This document shows, piece after piece, positions 25,475 through 33,922 of a DNA stretch of 64,000 nt. Under the pieces are notes generated by a model. That model made no database searches and had not been told where the DNA came from. It was given only the letters and a program-made list of their open reading frames with translations. This DNA comes from M55B118 sp964501715 (GTDB lineage Bacteria > Bacillota_I > Bacilli_A > Izemoplasmatales > Izemoplasmataceae). Each line of letters starts with the position of its first letter. The stretch's first letter is position 1. The position numbers and the translations under genes are program-made. The stretch is taken from NCBI GenBank assembly GCA_964501715.1, contig CAZCTR010000006.1:9364-73363 (forward strand). Reading direction: 5' to 3'.

Positions 25475-26376
25475 GCATCTCCATCAACACCATGATGATC
25501 GCCTCCAGTTTCATCCGGGCGCTTTTGGAACGTGAGTTCATGCAGTTCGCGCTCATCACAGGAATACTGATCGGCTTTTTGGCACCGCTGATCGGTGCTT
25601 TTGTTGTGATCAAGCGCTTGAGCCTGATCGCGGATACCTTGTCCCATTTTTCCCTGGCGGGGCTCGCGATTGGCATGTATTTCATAAACATCCTGGCCCT
25701 ACCGCTGGGAGATCCGCTTTACATCGGGATGGTTTTCGGTGTGATCGGCGCGCTGCTGATTGAGATCCTGCGAGGTTATTATCGTAATTACAAAGAGATA
25801 TCCATGCCTATCGTCATCAGCATCGGAACAGCATTGAGCGCGCTTTTCATCTCGCTTTCCGGAGGGTTCAACTCCAGTGTGTACAACTACCTTTTCGGAA
25901 GCATCCTCACTGTGGGAAGAAACTTCGTCGTCATCATCTCCCTGGTGACACTGTCCGTGCTAGGGCTTGTCATCATATTCTACAAACAAGTTGTCATCAT
26001 AAGCTTCGACGAAGCTTATGCACGACTGTTGGGCATACCGGTCAGGAAATTCCAGATTGTGACCACGATCATTTTGGGGATTGTCGTCTCCTTGGCGATC
26101 GAGACTGTCGGCGTGCTCCTGGTCGGGAGCTTGATGATTATTCCTGTCGCGACTGCGATGAAGGTGGGGAGGAGCTTCAAAAACACCTTGTTCCTGGCAA
26201 TACTGTTTTCAGAAACATCTGTAATCATGGGGCTATGGTTCTCATATATCTTCTCCATTCCCTCAGGTGCGACGATCGTGCTTTTCAACATCTTCATCCT
26301 CGTAGCGGTCATCACACTGAAGAAATTCATTTTCAACCGTTCCCTGAAGGAAAAGCAGGAAAAGATGGAAACTTGA
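25471..26376 (+). CDS. metal ABC transporter permease, ZnuB/MntC (ABC-3) family
   Basis: A 301-residue membrane protein with about eight hydrophobic segments. The ABC-3 family hallmarks are GAFVVIKRLSLIADTLSHFSLAG-like sequence near 47-70 (written here only as the segment from GAFVV to SLAG) and the ETVGVLLVGSLMIIPVATA stretch near 210. Its ATG overlaps the ATPase stop (ATGA). The cognate substrate-binding lipoprotein is not next to it; the operon ends at the terminator 26386-26431. Confidence 0.92.
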   Translation: MSISINTMMIASSFIRALLEREFMQFALITGILIGFLAPLIGAFVVIKRLSLIADTLSHFSLAGLAIGMYFINILALPLGDPLYIGMVFGVIGALLIEILRGYYRNYKEISMPIVISIGTALSALFISLSGGFNSSVYNYLFGSILTVGRNFVVIISLVTLSVLGLVIIFYKQVVIISFDEAYARLLGIPVRKFQIVTTIILGIVVSLAIETVGVLLVGSLMIIPVATAMKVGRSFKNTLFLAILFSETSVIMGLWFSYIFSIPSGATIVLFNIFILVAVITLKKFIFNRSLKEKQEKMET

Positions 26377-26385
26377 TCACACTTA

Positions 26386-26431
26386 AAAAGACGCAGGGGG
26401 CACCAATCCCCCTTGCGTCTTTTCTTTTTTT
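26386..26431. terminator. bidirectional terminator between the metal transporter and nagA
   Basis: A 14-15 bp stem AAAAGACGCAGGGGG / CCCCC(T)TGCGTCTTTT with a 7-base loop. T tracts flank both sides, so it can stop the plus-strand transporter transcript and the minus-strand nagA transcript. Confidence 0.93.
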
Positions 26432-26439
26432 GATAACAA

Positions 26440-27606
26440 TCAACGCCTGAACACTTCTCGACCGTCCTTGAAAACCCTTTTCACATCCAACTCGTCATCC
26501 AATAAAACAAGATTGGCTTTCTTGCCGGCCTCGATGCTTCCGAGTTCCTCATCCAGTCCGATGACTTTCGCCGGGTTCAGCGATGCCATCTTGAAAGCGT
26601 CCTCGATGCTTGCGCCGTTGTCCCTCACGATGTTCTTGACGGCCTGATTCAAGTCCAGGGTCGACCCGGCGATGGTTCCGTCCTCCAGACGGGCCTGTCC
26701 GTTCTTCGTGGTCACGTCCTGTCCACCGAGGTTATAAGTCCCGTCTTCAAGACCGGCCGCGCGCATCGCGTCGGAGATTAGCACAATCCTGTCTGGACCC
26801 TTGGTTTTAAGGGCCAGATCTACAGCAGCCTTGTGGAGGTGCACGCCATCGACGATCAGTTCGCTCATGACCCTGTCATCGGTCAAAGCCGCCCCGAGAG
26901 CTCCGGGTTCACGATGGGTGAATCCGCGCATTCCGTTATACATGTGGGTCGCAACTGTCAACCCTTCGTCAATGCCTCTGATGGTCTCCTCATAGGAGGC
27001 GTCCGTATGCGCGAAGGCGGTTCTGATGCCTTTTTCCTTCAGATAGCCGATCAAAGCCAAAGCGCCGTCAAGTTCCGGTGCGAGCGCGACGACTTTGAAA
27101 AGCTCCGGATTCTTGTTCACATAAGCCTCAAGTGTGTCTATGCTCGGTTTCTGGATATCCTTTTCTGGCTGGGCGCCTTTCTTCTTCACATTGAAATAAG
27201 GGCCCTCGAAGTAGATGCCGAGCAGTGTGGCTATTGCATCGTCATTGGTTTGATGCGTTTTGAACTCCAATGCGTTCTCTATTGCTTCCATAAGTGATTC
27301 GTGAGGATTGGTCACCGTCGTGGCCAAGTATCCCGTCACGCCGTTTTTCAAATGGTAGGCCCCTATGGATTCAAGAGCCTCCGGAGTGGCGTCCATCGTA
27401 TCATAGCCGGAATTCCCGTGGTTATGGATGTCGATCATCCCCGGGCCCAGGTAGTGATTTTGTCCGTCAATGGTCCTATTCACTTCAGGCAAAGGCGCTT
27501 CCGGTGCGAGAAGTCCCTTGATGAGATCATCCTCAAGCATGAGCGAATAACCTTCAAGCACCTCTTCGGTTGTGATGATGCGCACGTTCTTGATCAATGT
27601 CCTCAT
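26440..27606 (-). CDS. nagA: N-acetylglucosamine-6-phosphate deacetylase
   Basis: A 388-residue amidohydrolase. Metal ligands include H61 and H63 in IDIHNHG, GIYFEGPY with the metal glutamate, AHTDAS, THMYNGM and the catalytic aspartate in ISDAM. It converts GlcNAc-6-P to GlcN-6-P plus acetate. The start at 27606 is the second ATG of ATGATTATTATG, since GGGAG overlaps the first. It is monocistronic; nagB is not adjacent. Confidence 0.96.
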   Translation of the reverse strand: MRTLIKNVRIITTEEVLEGYSLMLEDDLIKGLLAPEAPLPEVNRTIDGQNHYLGPGMIDIHNHGNSGYDTMDATPEALESIGAYHLKNGVTGYLATTVTNPHESLMEAIENALEFKTHQTNDDAIATLLGIYFEGPYFNVKKKGAQPEKDIQKPSIDTLEAYVNKNPELFKVVALAPELDGALALIGYLKEKGIRTAFAHTDASYEETIRGIDEGLTVATHMYNGMRGFTHREPGALGAALTDDRVMSELIVDGVHLHKAAVDLALKTKGPDRIVLISDAMRAAGLEDGTYNLGGQDVTTKNGQARLEDGTIAGSTLDLNQAVKNIVRDNGASIEDAFKMASLNPAKVIGLDEELGSIEAGKKANLVLLDDELDVKRVFKDGREVFRR

Positions 27607-27637
27607 AATAATCATCTCCCTATATGGGTTCCTCTTT

Positions 27638-27666
27638 ATTGTATCAATATTCCTGTGAAATATAAA
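27638..27666 (-). promoter_or_regulatory. sigma-A-type promoter of nagA
   Basis: Minus-strand TTTATA (27661-27666) and TACAAT (27638-27643), spacer 17 bp, directly after the truA terminator. Confidence 0.68.
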
Positions 27667-27706
27667 GCAACCCCCTTTAGAAGCGCATTCCGCTATTGAG
27701 GGGGTT
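27658..27706 (-). terminator. rho-independent terminator after truA
   Basis: Perfect 8-bp stem AACCCCCT / AGGGGGTT (27669-27676 with 27699-27706), followed on the minus strand by GCTTTATATTT. It overlaps the truA stop codon and the -35 of nagA. Confidence 0.75.
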
Positions 27707-28706
27707 ATTTTTCAAGGCCATATTCGACGTGCTGCAACACGAGACCGCAAGCGGGGGCGAGGTATACCTGTCCTTGTTGCGGATGATCGATCGCATGCTC
27801 GAGTTTTCGGGTGCCCCTATTCATATCACGCACGGCGGTTCCTACCATGTAGCGCACCATGTGTCTGAGAAAGCCTTCGCTTTTTATTTCCACTATGATG
27901 CGTCCCGCACTTTCGTAGGCGCGGGCGGTCCTCACGGTCCGTGTTGTGAGCGACCCGTCCGTCCCTTTTCCAAACGCACTGAAATCATGGGTGCCTTCCA
28001 GACTCGAAAGCCGGGCGTTGAGGCGTGTCGCATCCACTGTGGGACAATGCCAGGCATAATGGGCCATGAACGGATCCTTTTCACGGATGATCACGTAGTG
28101 GTATGTCTTCATGCTTGCGTCAAACCGCGCATGAAACACATTGGGGACACGATGCAAGCTGAGGGCTTCGATGTCACCGGGAAGCATCCGTTTCATGAGC
28201 GAAAGCATATGGCCTTCTTCAAGAGGGCTCCCGGTATCGAAATGCAGCGTCTGTCTTTTCGCATGCACCCCTCTGTCTGTGCGCCCGGAGGGTGTGACTG
28301 TGATGCGTTCCTGGGTGATATGCCTGAGCACGCCTTCGATCTCGCCTTGGACGGTATGCTTGCCCCTCTGTCTTTGAAAGCCGTGATAAAGCGTGCCGTC
28401 ATAGGCGCAATCAAGACGGTACCTTTTGATACCGGGGATGACTTCAGTCAGATAAAGCCGGCTGATTTTCCGGTCTTTGAATTTGACTTTGAGCTGAAGG
28501 GATCCTTCAAACTCCCCGACAAGAATGTTTTCATACTTGGTGACCTGTTTCAAAGCCGGCCAGGGATAATCCCGCAAAGCCCTACCGACATCCTTCCAGC
28601 CATGCACAATGTCGCCTGAGGGCTTTCTGAGAATGATGGCGGCGTGCGATGCGGCCATGAGCGCATCCCAGTCCTTTTGTTCCAGATGGCCTTGCACGTC
28701 CATCAT
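27705..28706 (-). CDS. truA: tRNA pseudouridine(38-40) synthase TruA with an N-terminal extra domain
   Basis: A 333-residue protein. Residues about 95-333 are a full TruA: KRYRLDCAYDGTLYHGFQRQ opens the core and the catalytic aspartate is D144 in SGRTDRGVH. It isomerises U38-U40 in tRNA anticodon arms. Residues 1-94 are an added domain rich in alternating helix/strand sequence (WDALMAASHAAIILRKPSG, then VGEFEGSLQLKVKFKDRKI) that looks like an NTF2/SnoaL-type fold by eye. The start ATG overlaps the ecfT TGA; a second ATG follows at 28703. The ecfT-truA order is common in Bacillota. Confidence 0.93.
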   Translation of the reverse strand: MMDVQGHLEQKDWDALMAASHAAIILRKPSGDIVHGWKDVGRALRDYPWPALKQVTKYENILVGEFEGSLQLKVKFKDRKISRLYLTEVIPGIKRYRLDCAYDGTLYHGFQRQRGKHTVQGEIEGVLRHITQERITVTPSGRTDRGVHAKRQTLHFDTGSPLEEGHMLSLMKRMLPGDIEALSLHRVPNVFHARFDASMKTYHYVIIREKDPFMAHYAWHCPTVDATRLNARLSSLEGTHDFSAFGKGTDGSLTTRTVRTARAYESAGRIIVEIKSEGFLRHMVRYMVGTAVRDMNRGTRKLEHAIDHPQQGQVYLAPACGLVLQHVEYGLEK

Positions 28707-29668
28707 CCGATCACCCTCGTCGCAATCGTGGTCATGAGGGCAATGGAAGCGAGCACGATGGCCAGAGTGTCCAGCCGCCCCCAAGTGAGCACATGAAGCC
28801 TTGTCCGCTCAGCCCCGGGTGAGAAAGACCTTGCCTCCATGGCGTTCGCGAGCTCGTCGCTTCTTTTGAATGAGATGATGAACATCGGCACCAGAAGACT
28901 CACCACCTGCATGACCTTGTCCTTGAGTTTGCCCTCCTTGAAATCGACACCTCTGCTCGCTTGCGCGAGCATGATCTTGTTGGCCTCGTCGAGAAGGGTC
29001 GGAATGTAACGCAGACTGATCGAGATGATCATCGCGATATCCTCTGTGTGCACACGGAAAATCTTGAGTGGCTTCAAGACATGCTCTAGACCGAGATTCA
29101 GATCCGTGGGTTTCGTGGTGATGGTGAGCAATGTGGAAAGGGTGACAATGATGATCAGCCTGAGCATGATGAAAACGGCCATCTGCAATCCTTCCTCATG
29201 TACGGCGAGCGTCCCCGTCGCGAAGACGGCGTATGTTTCAAGCGATGTGAGTGTCAGAAGAATCATGCCCACCGCTATGAGGAAATAGAGCAATTTGAAC
29301 TTGATGTATTTTTTTGTGAAGAGCCAAAGTAAAAGGATGGTGATTGACAGCCCGATTGAAAACGGGGAATAGAAAACCGGAATCGAGGCGATGATATCCC
29401 CTTGAGTGTTGAAAAGAATCTGGAAAGTGAATGTGAACAGCAGCAAAAACATGAGGGGTCTCAAACCGAGATAAACACGCTTCACACTGATTTTTCCAAC
29501 CAGCATCAATATCACGACCAGCCCGATCGCCACAAGCATGTGCCAAAAGCGGTCGATCAGAAAGGCACTCACCATGAGAAGCGCCAACGCGATGATCTTG
29601 GTCCTGGGGTCCATCCGGTATAAGAACCCCTTGCCCGGAACGTAGCGTCCAATGACGACATTGTTCAT
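28703..29668 (-). CDS. ecfT: energy-coupling factor transporter transmembrane protein EcfT
   Basis: A 321-residue EcfT, longer than many (about 265). It has hydrophobic spans over the N-terminal two thirds and the two cytoplasmic coupling helices with Ala-Arg-Gly signatures: AQASRGVDF and NAMEARSF. It links the EcfA ATPases to exchangeable vitamin-binding S components, none of which are encoded here. It overlaps ecfA2 by 4 bp and truA by 4 bp. Confidence 0.95.
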   Translation of the reverse strand: MNNVVIGRYVPGKGFLYRMDPRTKIIALALLMVSAFLIDRFWHMLVAIGLVVILMLVGKISVKRVYLGLRPLMFLLLFTFTFQILFNTQGDIIASIPVFYSPFSIGLSITILLLWLFTKKYIKFKLLYFLIAVGMILLTLTSLETYAVFATGTLAVHEEGLQMAVFIMLRLIIIVTLSTLLTITTKPTDLNLGLEHVLKPLKIFRVHTEDIAMIISISLRYIPTLLDEANKIMLAQASRGVDFKEGKLKDKVMQVVSLLVPMFIISFKRSDELANAMEARSFSPGAERTRLHVLTWGRLDTLAIVLASIALMTTIATRVIG

Positions 29669-30528
29669 GAAAGCACCTCCTCGAGGCGCTTTATCAACGC
29701 TTTCTTGCTTCTTGTGGGAGCTCCGAGATTGAGGTTGAACCGGTCTTCGAGCTTCCCTCTGAGTTCAAGGATGTCGGGGACGTCGAGATTCCAGTTATCG
29801 ATGTTCTTCCGTGAGAAAAGAGCGAGGGGGTCTCCATCGTAGACCAGCACGCCCTCACGCATCACAAGCACTCTTTTAGCATACTCATAGACCGTGTTCA
29901 TATCATGCGTGATGATGATCACAGTCTTGTCGTATTTTTGGTGAATATCATGAAAAACCTTCAAAAGGGCGTCCCTTCCAAGTGGATCGAGACCGCTGGT
30001 GGGCTCGTCCAGAATCAATATGTCAGGTTCCATGGCAAGAATCCCCGCAATGGACACCCTTTTTTTCTCGCCGCCGCTCAGGTTGAAAGGGCTGCGTTTC
30101 AAGTAGGATTCACTCAGACCGACGGTTTTGATCGCCTCTTTTGCACGTTTTTTCGCGTCCTCCATACTCACGCCAAAATTTCGCGGGCCGAACATGATAT
30201 CCTTTTCAACCGTCTCCTCGAAAAGCTGGTATTCGGGAAACTGGAAGACGAGACCGACCTGTTTTCGCACAGGGTTGAGTTTGATATCACGGTTTTCCTT
30301 GGGGTTTGAGCTTATGCTGAGGCCGAATATGCGTACACGGCCCTCGCTCGGTGTGAGCAGCGCGTTCATGTGCTGTGAGAGGGTGGTCTTGCCGCTTCCG
30401 GTTTCGCCGATCAGCGTGATGAATTCCCCGGTTTTGGCAATATTCAAGTTTATATCGGATAAAGCGAGATAGCCTTTTTGGTCGATGCCCCTGTATTGAT
30501 AGCTCACCCGTTCAAACTTAATCGCCAT
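29665..30528 (-). CDS. ecfA2: energy-coupling factor transporter ATPase EcfA2
   Basis: A 287-residue ABC ATPase. Walker A GETGSGKTT near 42-50, LSGGEKKR signature, Walker B ILILDEPTSGLDP and H-loop ITHDM. The YQYRG opening and the C-terminal extension distinguish it from EcfA1. It pairs with EcfA1 and EcfT for group II ECF vitamin/metal uptake. It overlaps ecfA1 by 25 bp. Confidence 0.95.
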   Translation of the reverse strand: MAIKFERVSYQYRGIDQKGYLALSDINLNIAKTGEFITLIGETGSGKTTLSQHMNALLTPSEGRVRIFGLSISSNPKENRDIKLNPVRKQVGLVFQFPEYQLFEETVEKDIMFGPRNFGVSMEDAKKRAKEAIKTVGLSESYLKRSPFNLSGGEKKRVSIAGILAMEPDILILDEPTSGLDPLGRDALLKVFHDIHQKYDKTVIIITHDMNTVYEYAKRVLVMREGVLVYDGDPLALFSRKNIDNWNLDVPDILELRGKLEDRFNLNLGAPTRSKKALIKRLEEVLS

Positions 30529-31307
30529 AAATACTCCTTCAGTTCAGGATGACCCATATCCTTCGACTCGAACACGTGCATGACCTCCAGGGGCAGAAGC
30601 AATTCCAGATTCGAGCTCTCAAGGGTGTCCTTATCCATAAGCACATCTTTGGTGGCACCCACCTTCAGCAGTGCTCCATCCTTGAGTACGGCGATGCGGT
30701 CACTCATGACCGATTCGCGCATGTCATGGGTGATGGTGATGACAGTGACGCCTTCTTCATTCAATTTCTTGATATAATCAAGCACCGCTTTTCGACCTTT
30801 GGGGTCAAGCATGGCCGTCGCCTCGTCGAAAATGATGACATCCGTCCGCATTGCGAGGATGCCGGCGATGGCCACGCGCTGTTTCTGTCCCCCGGAAAGG
30901 GCCTGGGGCTCCTTGTCGAGAAATTCGAACATGTCGACTTTCTTGGCATATTCGTCGATCCTCTCGATCATCTCATCTCTCTCGATGCATAGGTTCTCCA
31001 GTCCGAAGGCGATGTCGTCTCGGACTGTGACACCGACAAACTGATTGTCAGGGTTTTGGAAGACGATGCCTATTTTCTTGCGGATATCATATACGGTGTG
31101 TTCGTCCAGACGGGTTCCGCCGACATTGATCGTCCCCTTGTCGGCGCGCAATAATCCAATCAAAAGTTTCGAAAGCGTGGATTTTCCGCTGCCGTTATGT
31201 CCGAGTATGCTTAGCCATTCACCTTTCTTCACGTCCAAAGACACATCCTTCAATGCGGGTGTGTTTTGATAGGAGAAAGAAAGGTCCCTGATTTCAATCA
31301 TGTTCAT
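30504..31307 (-). CDS. ecfA1: energy-coupling factor transporter ATPase EcfA1
   Basis: A 267-residue ABC ATPase. Walker A GHNGSGKST near 36-44, Q-loop FQNPDNQFVG, signature LSGGQKQR, Walker B VIIFDEATAMLDP and H-loop ITHDM. The start at 31307 is set by GGGAG 8 bases upstream; a Met two codons later is an alternative. First gene of ecfA1-ecfA2-ecfT-truA, placed just after the rplQ terminator. Confidence 0.95.
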   Translation of the reverse strand: MNMIEIRDLSFSYQNTPALKDVSLDVKKGEWLSILGHNGSGKSTLSKLLIGLLRADKGTINVGGTRLDEHTVYDIRKKIGIVFQNPDNQFVGVTVRDDIAFGLENLCIERDEMIERIDEYAKKVDMFEFLDKEPQALSGGQKQRVAIAGILAMRTDVIIFDEATAMLDPKGRKAVLDYIKKLNEEGVTVITITHDMRESVMSDRIAVLKDGALLKVGATKDVLMDKDTLESSNLELLLPLEVMHVFESKDMGHPELKEYLWRLSLNG

Positions 31308-31333
31308 AGTATCATCTCCCAAAAGCGATTATC

Positions 31334-31363
31334 ATTATATCAAATTTGCGGTGCGAAAGATAA
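31334..31363 (-). promoter_or_regulatory. probable promoter of ecfA1-ecfA2-ecfT-truA
   Basis: Minus-strand TATAAT (31334-31339) with a weak -35 TTATCT (31358-31363) at 18 bp. It lies between the rplQ terminator and ecfA1. Confidence 0.55.
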
Positions 31364-31371
31364 CCTTATAT

Positions 31372-31397
31372 GAAAAAAGCGAGCCGGAGCTCGCCTT
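31372..31397 (-). terminator. rho-independent terminator after rplQ
   Basis: Stem GCGAGC / GCTCGC (31379-31384 with 31389-31394) with loop CGGA, followed on the minus strand by T6. It ends the S10-spc-alpha transcript. Confidence 0.9.
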
Positions 31398-31403
31398 GAT
31401 CAA

Positions 31404-31763
31404 TCAGACCAGTTCGATGATGGCCATCTCGGTCGCGTCTCCACGACGTGGGCCGAGTTTCATGGTGCGGGTATAACCGCCTTGGCGGTCCTTGTAGCGG
31501 TCCGCGATATCGTCGAACAGCTTTTGAAGTGCGTTCTTGTCTTCCTCGGTATCGAGGAAACGTACAGTCTTCGCAGCATCCTTGCGTGCTTCAAGCGTGC
31601 CTTTTTTGCCAAGCGTGACCATTTTGTCGAACAGTCTGCTCAGCTCCTTGGCTTTGGCTTCGGTGGTCTCGATGCGCTCATGGATGATGAGCTGAGTGAC
31701 GAGATCACGCAACATCGCCTTGCGCTGATCGCTTCTGCGATTCAGTTTGCGGTATGTGGCCAT
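31404..31763 (-). CDS. rplQ: 50S ribosomal protein L17
   Basis: A 119-residue L17 that lines the peptide exit tunnel rim. It opens with YRKLNRRSDQRKAMLRDL and ends with the conserved GPRRGDATEMAIIELV. It is the last gene of the alpha operon, 12 bp after rpoA. Confidence 0.97.
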   Translation of the reverse strand: MATYRKLNRRSDQRKAMLRDLVTQLIIHERIETTEAKAKELSRLFDKMVTLGKKGTLEARKDAAKTVRFLDTEEDKNALQKLFDDIADRYKDRQGGYTRTMKLGPRRGDATEMAIIELV

Positions 31764-31775
31764 GGGAAAAACCTC

Positions 31776-32729
31776 CTATTTGTGTTTTGCGAGTGATAGG
31801 TCGAGATCCTCGAGTTTCTGTTTGACTTCCTTGAGGGATTTCTTTCCGAGGTTTCGGACTTTCATCATGTCCTCCTCGGTTTTCTGGGTAAGCTCCTCGA
31901 CGGTGTTGATGCCTGCCCGCTTCAAACAGTTGTAGCTTCTGACAGAGAGGTCCAAATCCTCGATTTGCATATCGAGCACCTGCGAATTCTGTTCGGAATC
32001 CCGTTCTACCATGTATTCTTCTTCTTTGGCTTTCTCGGAAAGTTCCACGATGAGTTCGAGGTGGTTCATCATCATCTTGGACGCGATGCCGAGCGCCTCT
32101 TTCGGGGTTGTCGCTCCGTTTGTCTCAATGGTGAGGATGAGTTGGTCCAGATCGGCGCTCTCTTCAACACGCGTCTTTTCCACGTCGTATTGCACCCGTT
32201 TGACAGGCGTATAGATGCTGTCGATCGGGATGACACCCACCATCTTGTTATAAGCTTTGTTTTTCTCCGAAGTCACATAACCCACGCCTTTGCGGGCGGC
32301 CATGACCATTCGGAGGGACGCCCCTTCATTGACGGTCGCGATATGCTGGTCCTCATTGATGATGCTGACTTCATGGTCGGCCTTGATATCGGCCGCAGTC
32401 ACGTCCTTGGGTCCTTGCACATCGAGTTCGAGTTCTTTTTCAACATCCGGATCATCACTGTCGATCCTAAGGATGACATCCTTCAAATTGAGGACGATTG
32501 TCGTCACATCCTCAACCACTCCCTCGATCGAACTGAATTCATGCTGCACACCGTCTATCTGACAGTTGATGATGGCTGATCCGGGGAGGCTCGAAAGAAG
32601 CACCCGTCTTAGGGCGTTGCCGAGTGTGACACCATATCCGCGTTCAAGCGGGGATATCTCGAAAACACCATGGTCCCGTTCGTCTTCGATGATCTTGGTG
32701 TCCGGTTTTTCAAATTTTAGATCTTTCAA
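31776..32729 (-). CDS. rpoA: DNA-directed RNA polymerase subunit alpha
   Basis: A 317-residue alpha subunit. The N-terminal domain (about 1-230) includes LERGYGVTLGNALRRVLLSSLPG, the dimerisation/assembly region (shown by its key residues LGNALRR), and the C-terminal domain (about 250-317) has the UP-element-binding helix-hairpin-helix LDLSVRSYNCLKRAGIN and NLGKKSLKEVK. Between rpsK and rplQ as usual. Confidence 0.97.
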   Translation of the reverse strand: MKDLKFEKPDTKIIEDERDHGVFEISPLERGYGVTLGNALRRVLLSSLPGSAIINCQIDGVQHEFSSIEGVVEDVTTIVLNLKDVILRIDSDDPDVEKELELDVQGPKDVTAADIKADHEVSIINEDQHIATVNEGASLRMVMAARKGVGYVTSEKNKAYNKMVGVIPIDSIYTPVKRVQYDVEKTRVEESADLDQLILTIETNGATTPKEALGIASKMMMNHLELIVELSEKAKEEEYMVERDSEQNSQVLDMQIEDLDLSVRSYNCLKRAGINTVEELTQKTEEDMMKVRNLGKKSLKEVKQKLEDLDLSLAKHK

Positions 32730-32757
32730 ATGAACAACCTCCTTCTATAGTATTCAA

Positions 32758-33144
32758 TTAGCCACGAGGTCGTTTTGGTGGACGACATCCGTTATGTGGA
32801 ATGGGGGTTTCGTCTTTGATGGCTGTTATTTCCAATCCTGCAGTCTGCAGGGAGCGGATTGCGGCTTCACGTCCGGGACCGGGTCCCTTGACGGAGACTT
32901 CTACACGCTGCATGCCGTGTTCCATCGCGGCTTTCGCACAGGCTTCACTTGAAATCTGTGCCGCGTAAGGGGTGGATTTCCGGCTGCCTTTAAATCCGAG
33001 AGCGCCAGCACTGGTCCACGCGATTGCGTTTCCGCTGGGGTCGGTGATGGTCACAATCGTGTTGTTGAAAGTTGAGTGGATATGCGCAACTCCGGATGGA
33101 ATATTCTTCCTGGTACGTTTTTTGCTTCTAGCTCTACGTGCCAT
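32758..33144 (-). CDS. rpsK: 30S ribosomal protein S11
   Basis: A 128-residue S11 of the 30S platform. It shows GVAHIHSTFNNTIVTITD and the C-terminal tail DETPIPHNGCRPPKRPRG, typical of the family. The SD AGGAGG precedes the ATG. rpsM ends 12 bp upstream. Confidence 0.97.
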   Translation of the reverse strand: MARRARSKKRTRKNIPSGVAHIHSTFNNTIVTITDPSGNAIAWTSAGALGFKGSRKSTPYAAQISSEACAKAAMEHGMQRVEVSVKGPGPGREAAIRSLQTAGLEITAIKDETPIPHNGCRPPKRPRG

Positions 33145-33156
33145 ATTGCTCTCCTC

Positions 33157-33522
33157 CTATTTCTTCTTCTTAGCTACAGTTTTGCGTGGCCCTTTGCGGG
33201 TCCGCGCATTGTTTCTGGTCTTCTGTCCGCGTACGGGAAGTTTGCGGCGATGACGCATGCCACGGTAGCTTCCGATTTCCTGTAGCCTTTTGATGTTGAG
33301 TGATACCTCGCGTCGGAGATCTCCTTCAACTTTGGTTTGTCCAACCCTCTCGCGGATACGGGTGAGTTCATCGTCTGTCAAATCCTTGACGCGTGTTTCG
33401 CCATTGACTTTCGCGTCAGTAACGATATCTTGCGCCAGACTTTTCCCGATTCCGTAAATATAGGTGAGCGAGATTTGGATCTGTTTGTCTCTCGGGATGT
33501 CTACGCCTGCGATACGTGCCAT
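33157..33522 (-). CDS. rpsM: 30S ribosomal protein S13
   Basis: A 121-residue S13 of the 30S head that bridges to the 50S subunit and P-site tRNA. It begins MARIAGVDIPRDKQIQISL and has the basic tail with RGQKTRNNARTRKGPRKT. The rpmJ-rpsM-rpsK-rpoA order is standard. Confidence 0.97.
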   Translation of the reverse strand: MARIAGVDIPRDKQIQISLTYIYGIGKSLAQDIVTDAKVNGETRVKDLTDDELTRIRERVGQTKVEGDLRREVSLNIKRLQEIGSYRGMRHRRKLPVRGQKTRNNARTRKGPRKTVAKKKK

Positions 33523-33536
33523 AAAAGCACCTCCTA

Positions 33537-33650
33537 TTAACCTTGTCTTTGTTTATGCTTGGGATTGTCGCAAATGACCATGACTTTGCCTTTGCGTTTC
33601 ACGATTTTGCATTTGTCGCACATTTTCTTTACCGATGGTCTTACTTTCAT
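33537..33650 (-). CDS. rpmJ: 50S ribosomal protein L36
   Basis: A 37-residue L36, MKVRPSVKKMCDKCKIVKRK and onward, with the zinc ligands C11, C14, C27 and H33. This is the zinc-binding (C+) form. It lies between infA and rpsM. Confidence 0.96.
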   Translation of the reverse strand: MKVRPSVKKMCDKCKIVKRKGKVMVICDNPKHKQRQG

Positions 33651-33689
33651 GTTTGAAATATCCTCCTTTGGAGCGTTGAATGGATGACA

Positions 33690-33908
33690 CTACTTGTGTC
33701 GGTAGGTGATGCGCCCACGTGTTAGGTCATACGGCGAGAGTTCCACCGTGACTTTATCGCCAGGTAAGATGCGTATGTAATACATACGGATTTTACCCGA
33801 AACGTGAGCCTTGACGGTATGGCCGTTGTCCAGCTCTACTAAGAATTCCGTGTTCGGTAAAGCTTCGACAATCTTGCCTTCCATTTCGAGTTTCTCTTCT
33901 TTTGCCAT
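33690..33908 (-). CDS. infA: translation initiation factor IF-1
   Basis: A 72-residue single OB-fold protein that binds the 30S A site during initiation. Conserved GKIVEALPNTEFLVELDNGH and GDKVTVELSPYDLTRGRI. The start is preceded by AGGAGG. It follows map by 14 bp. Confidence 0.97.
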   Translation of the reverse strand: MAKEEKLEMEGKIVEALPNTEFLVELDNGHTVKAHVSGKIRMYYIRILPGDKVTVELSPYDLTRGRITYRHK

Positions 33909-33922
33909 GTCGATTTCCTCCT

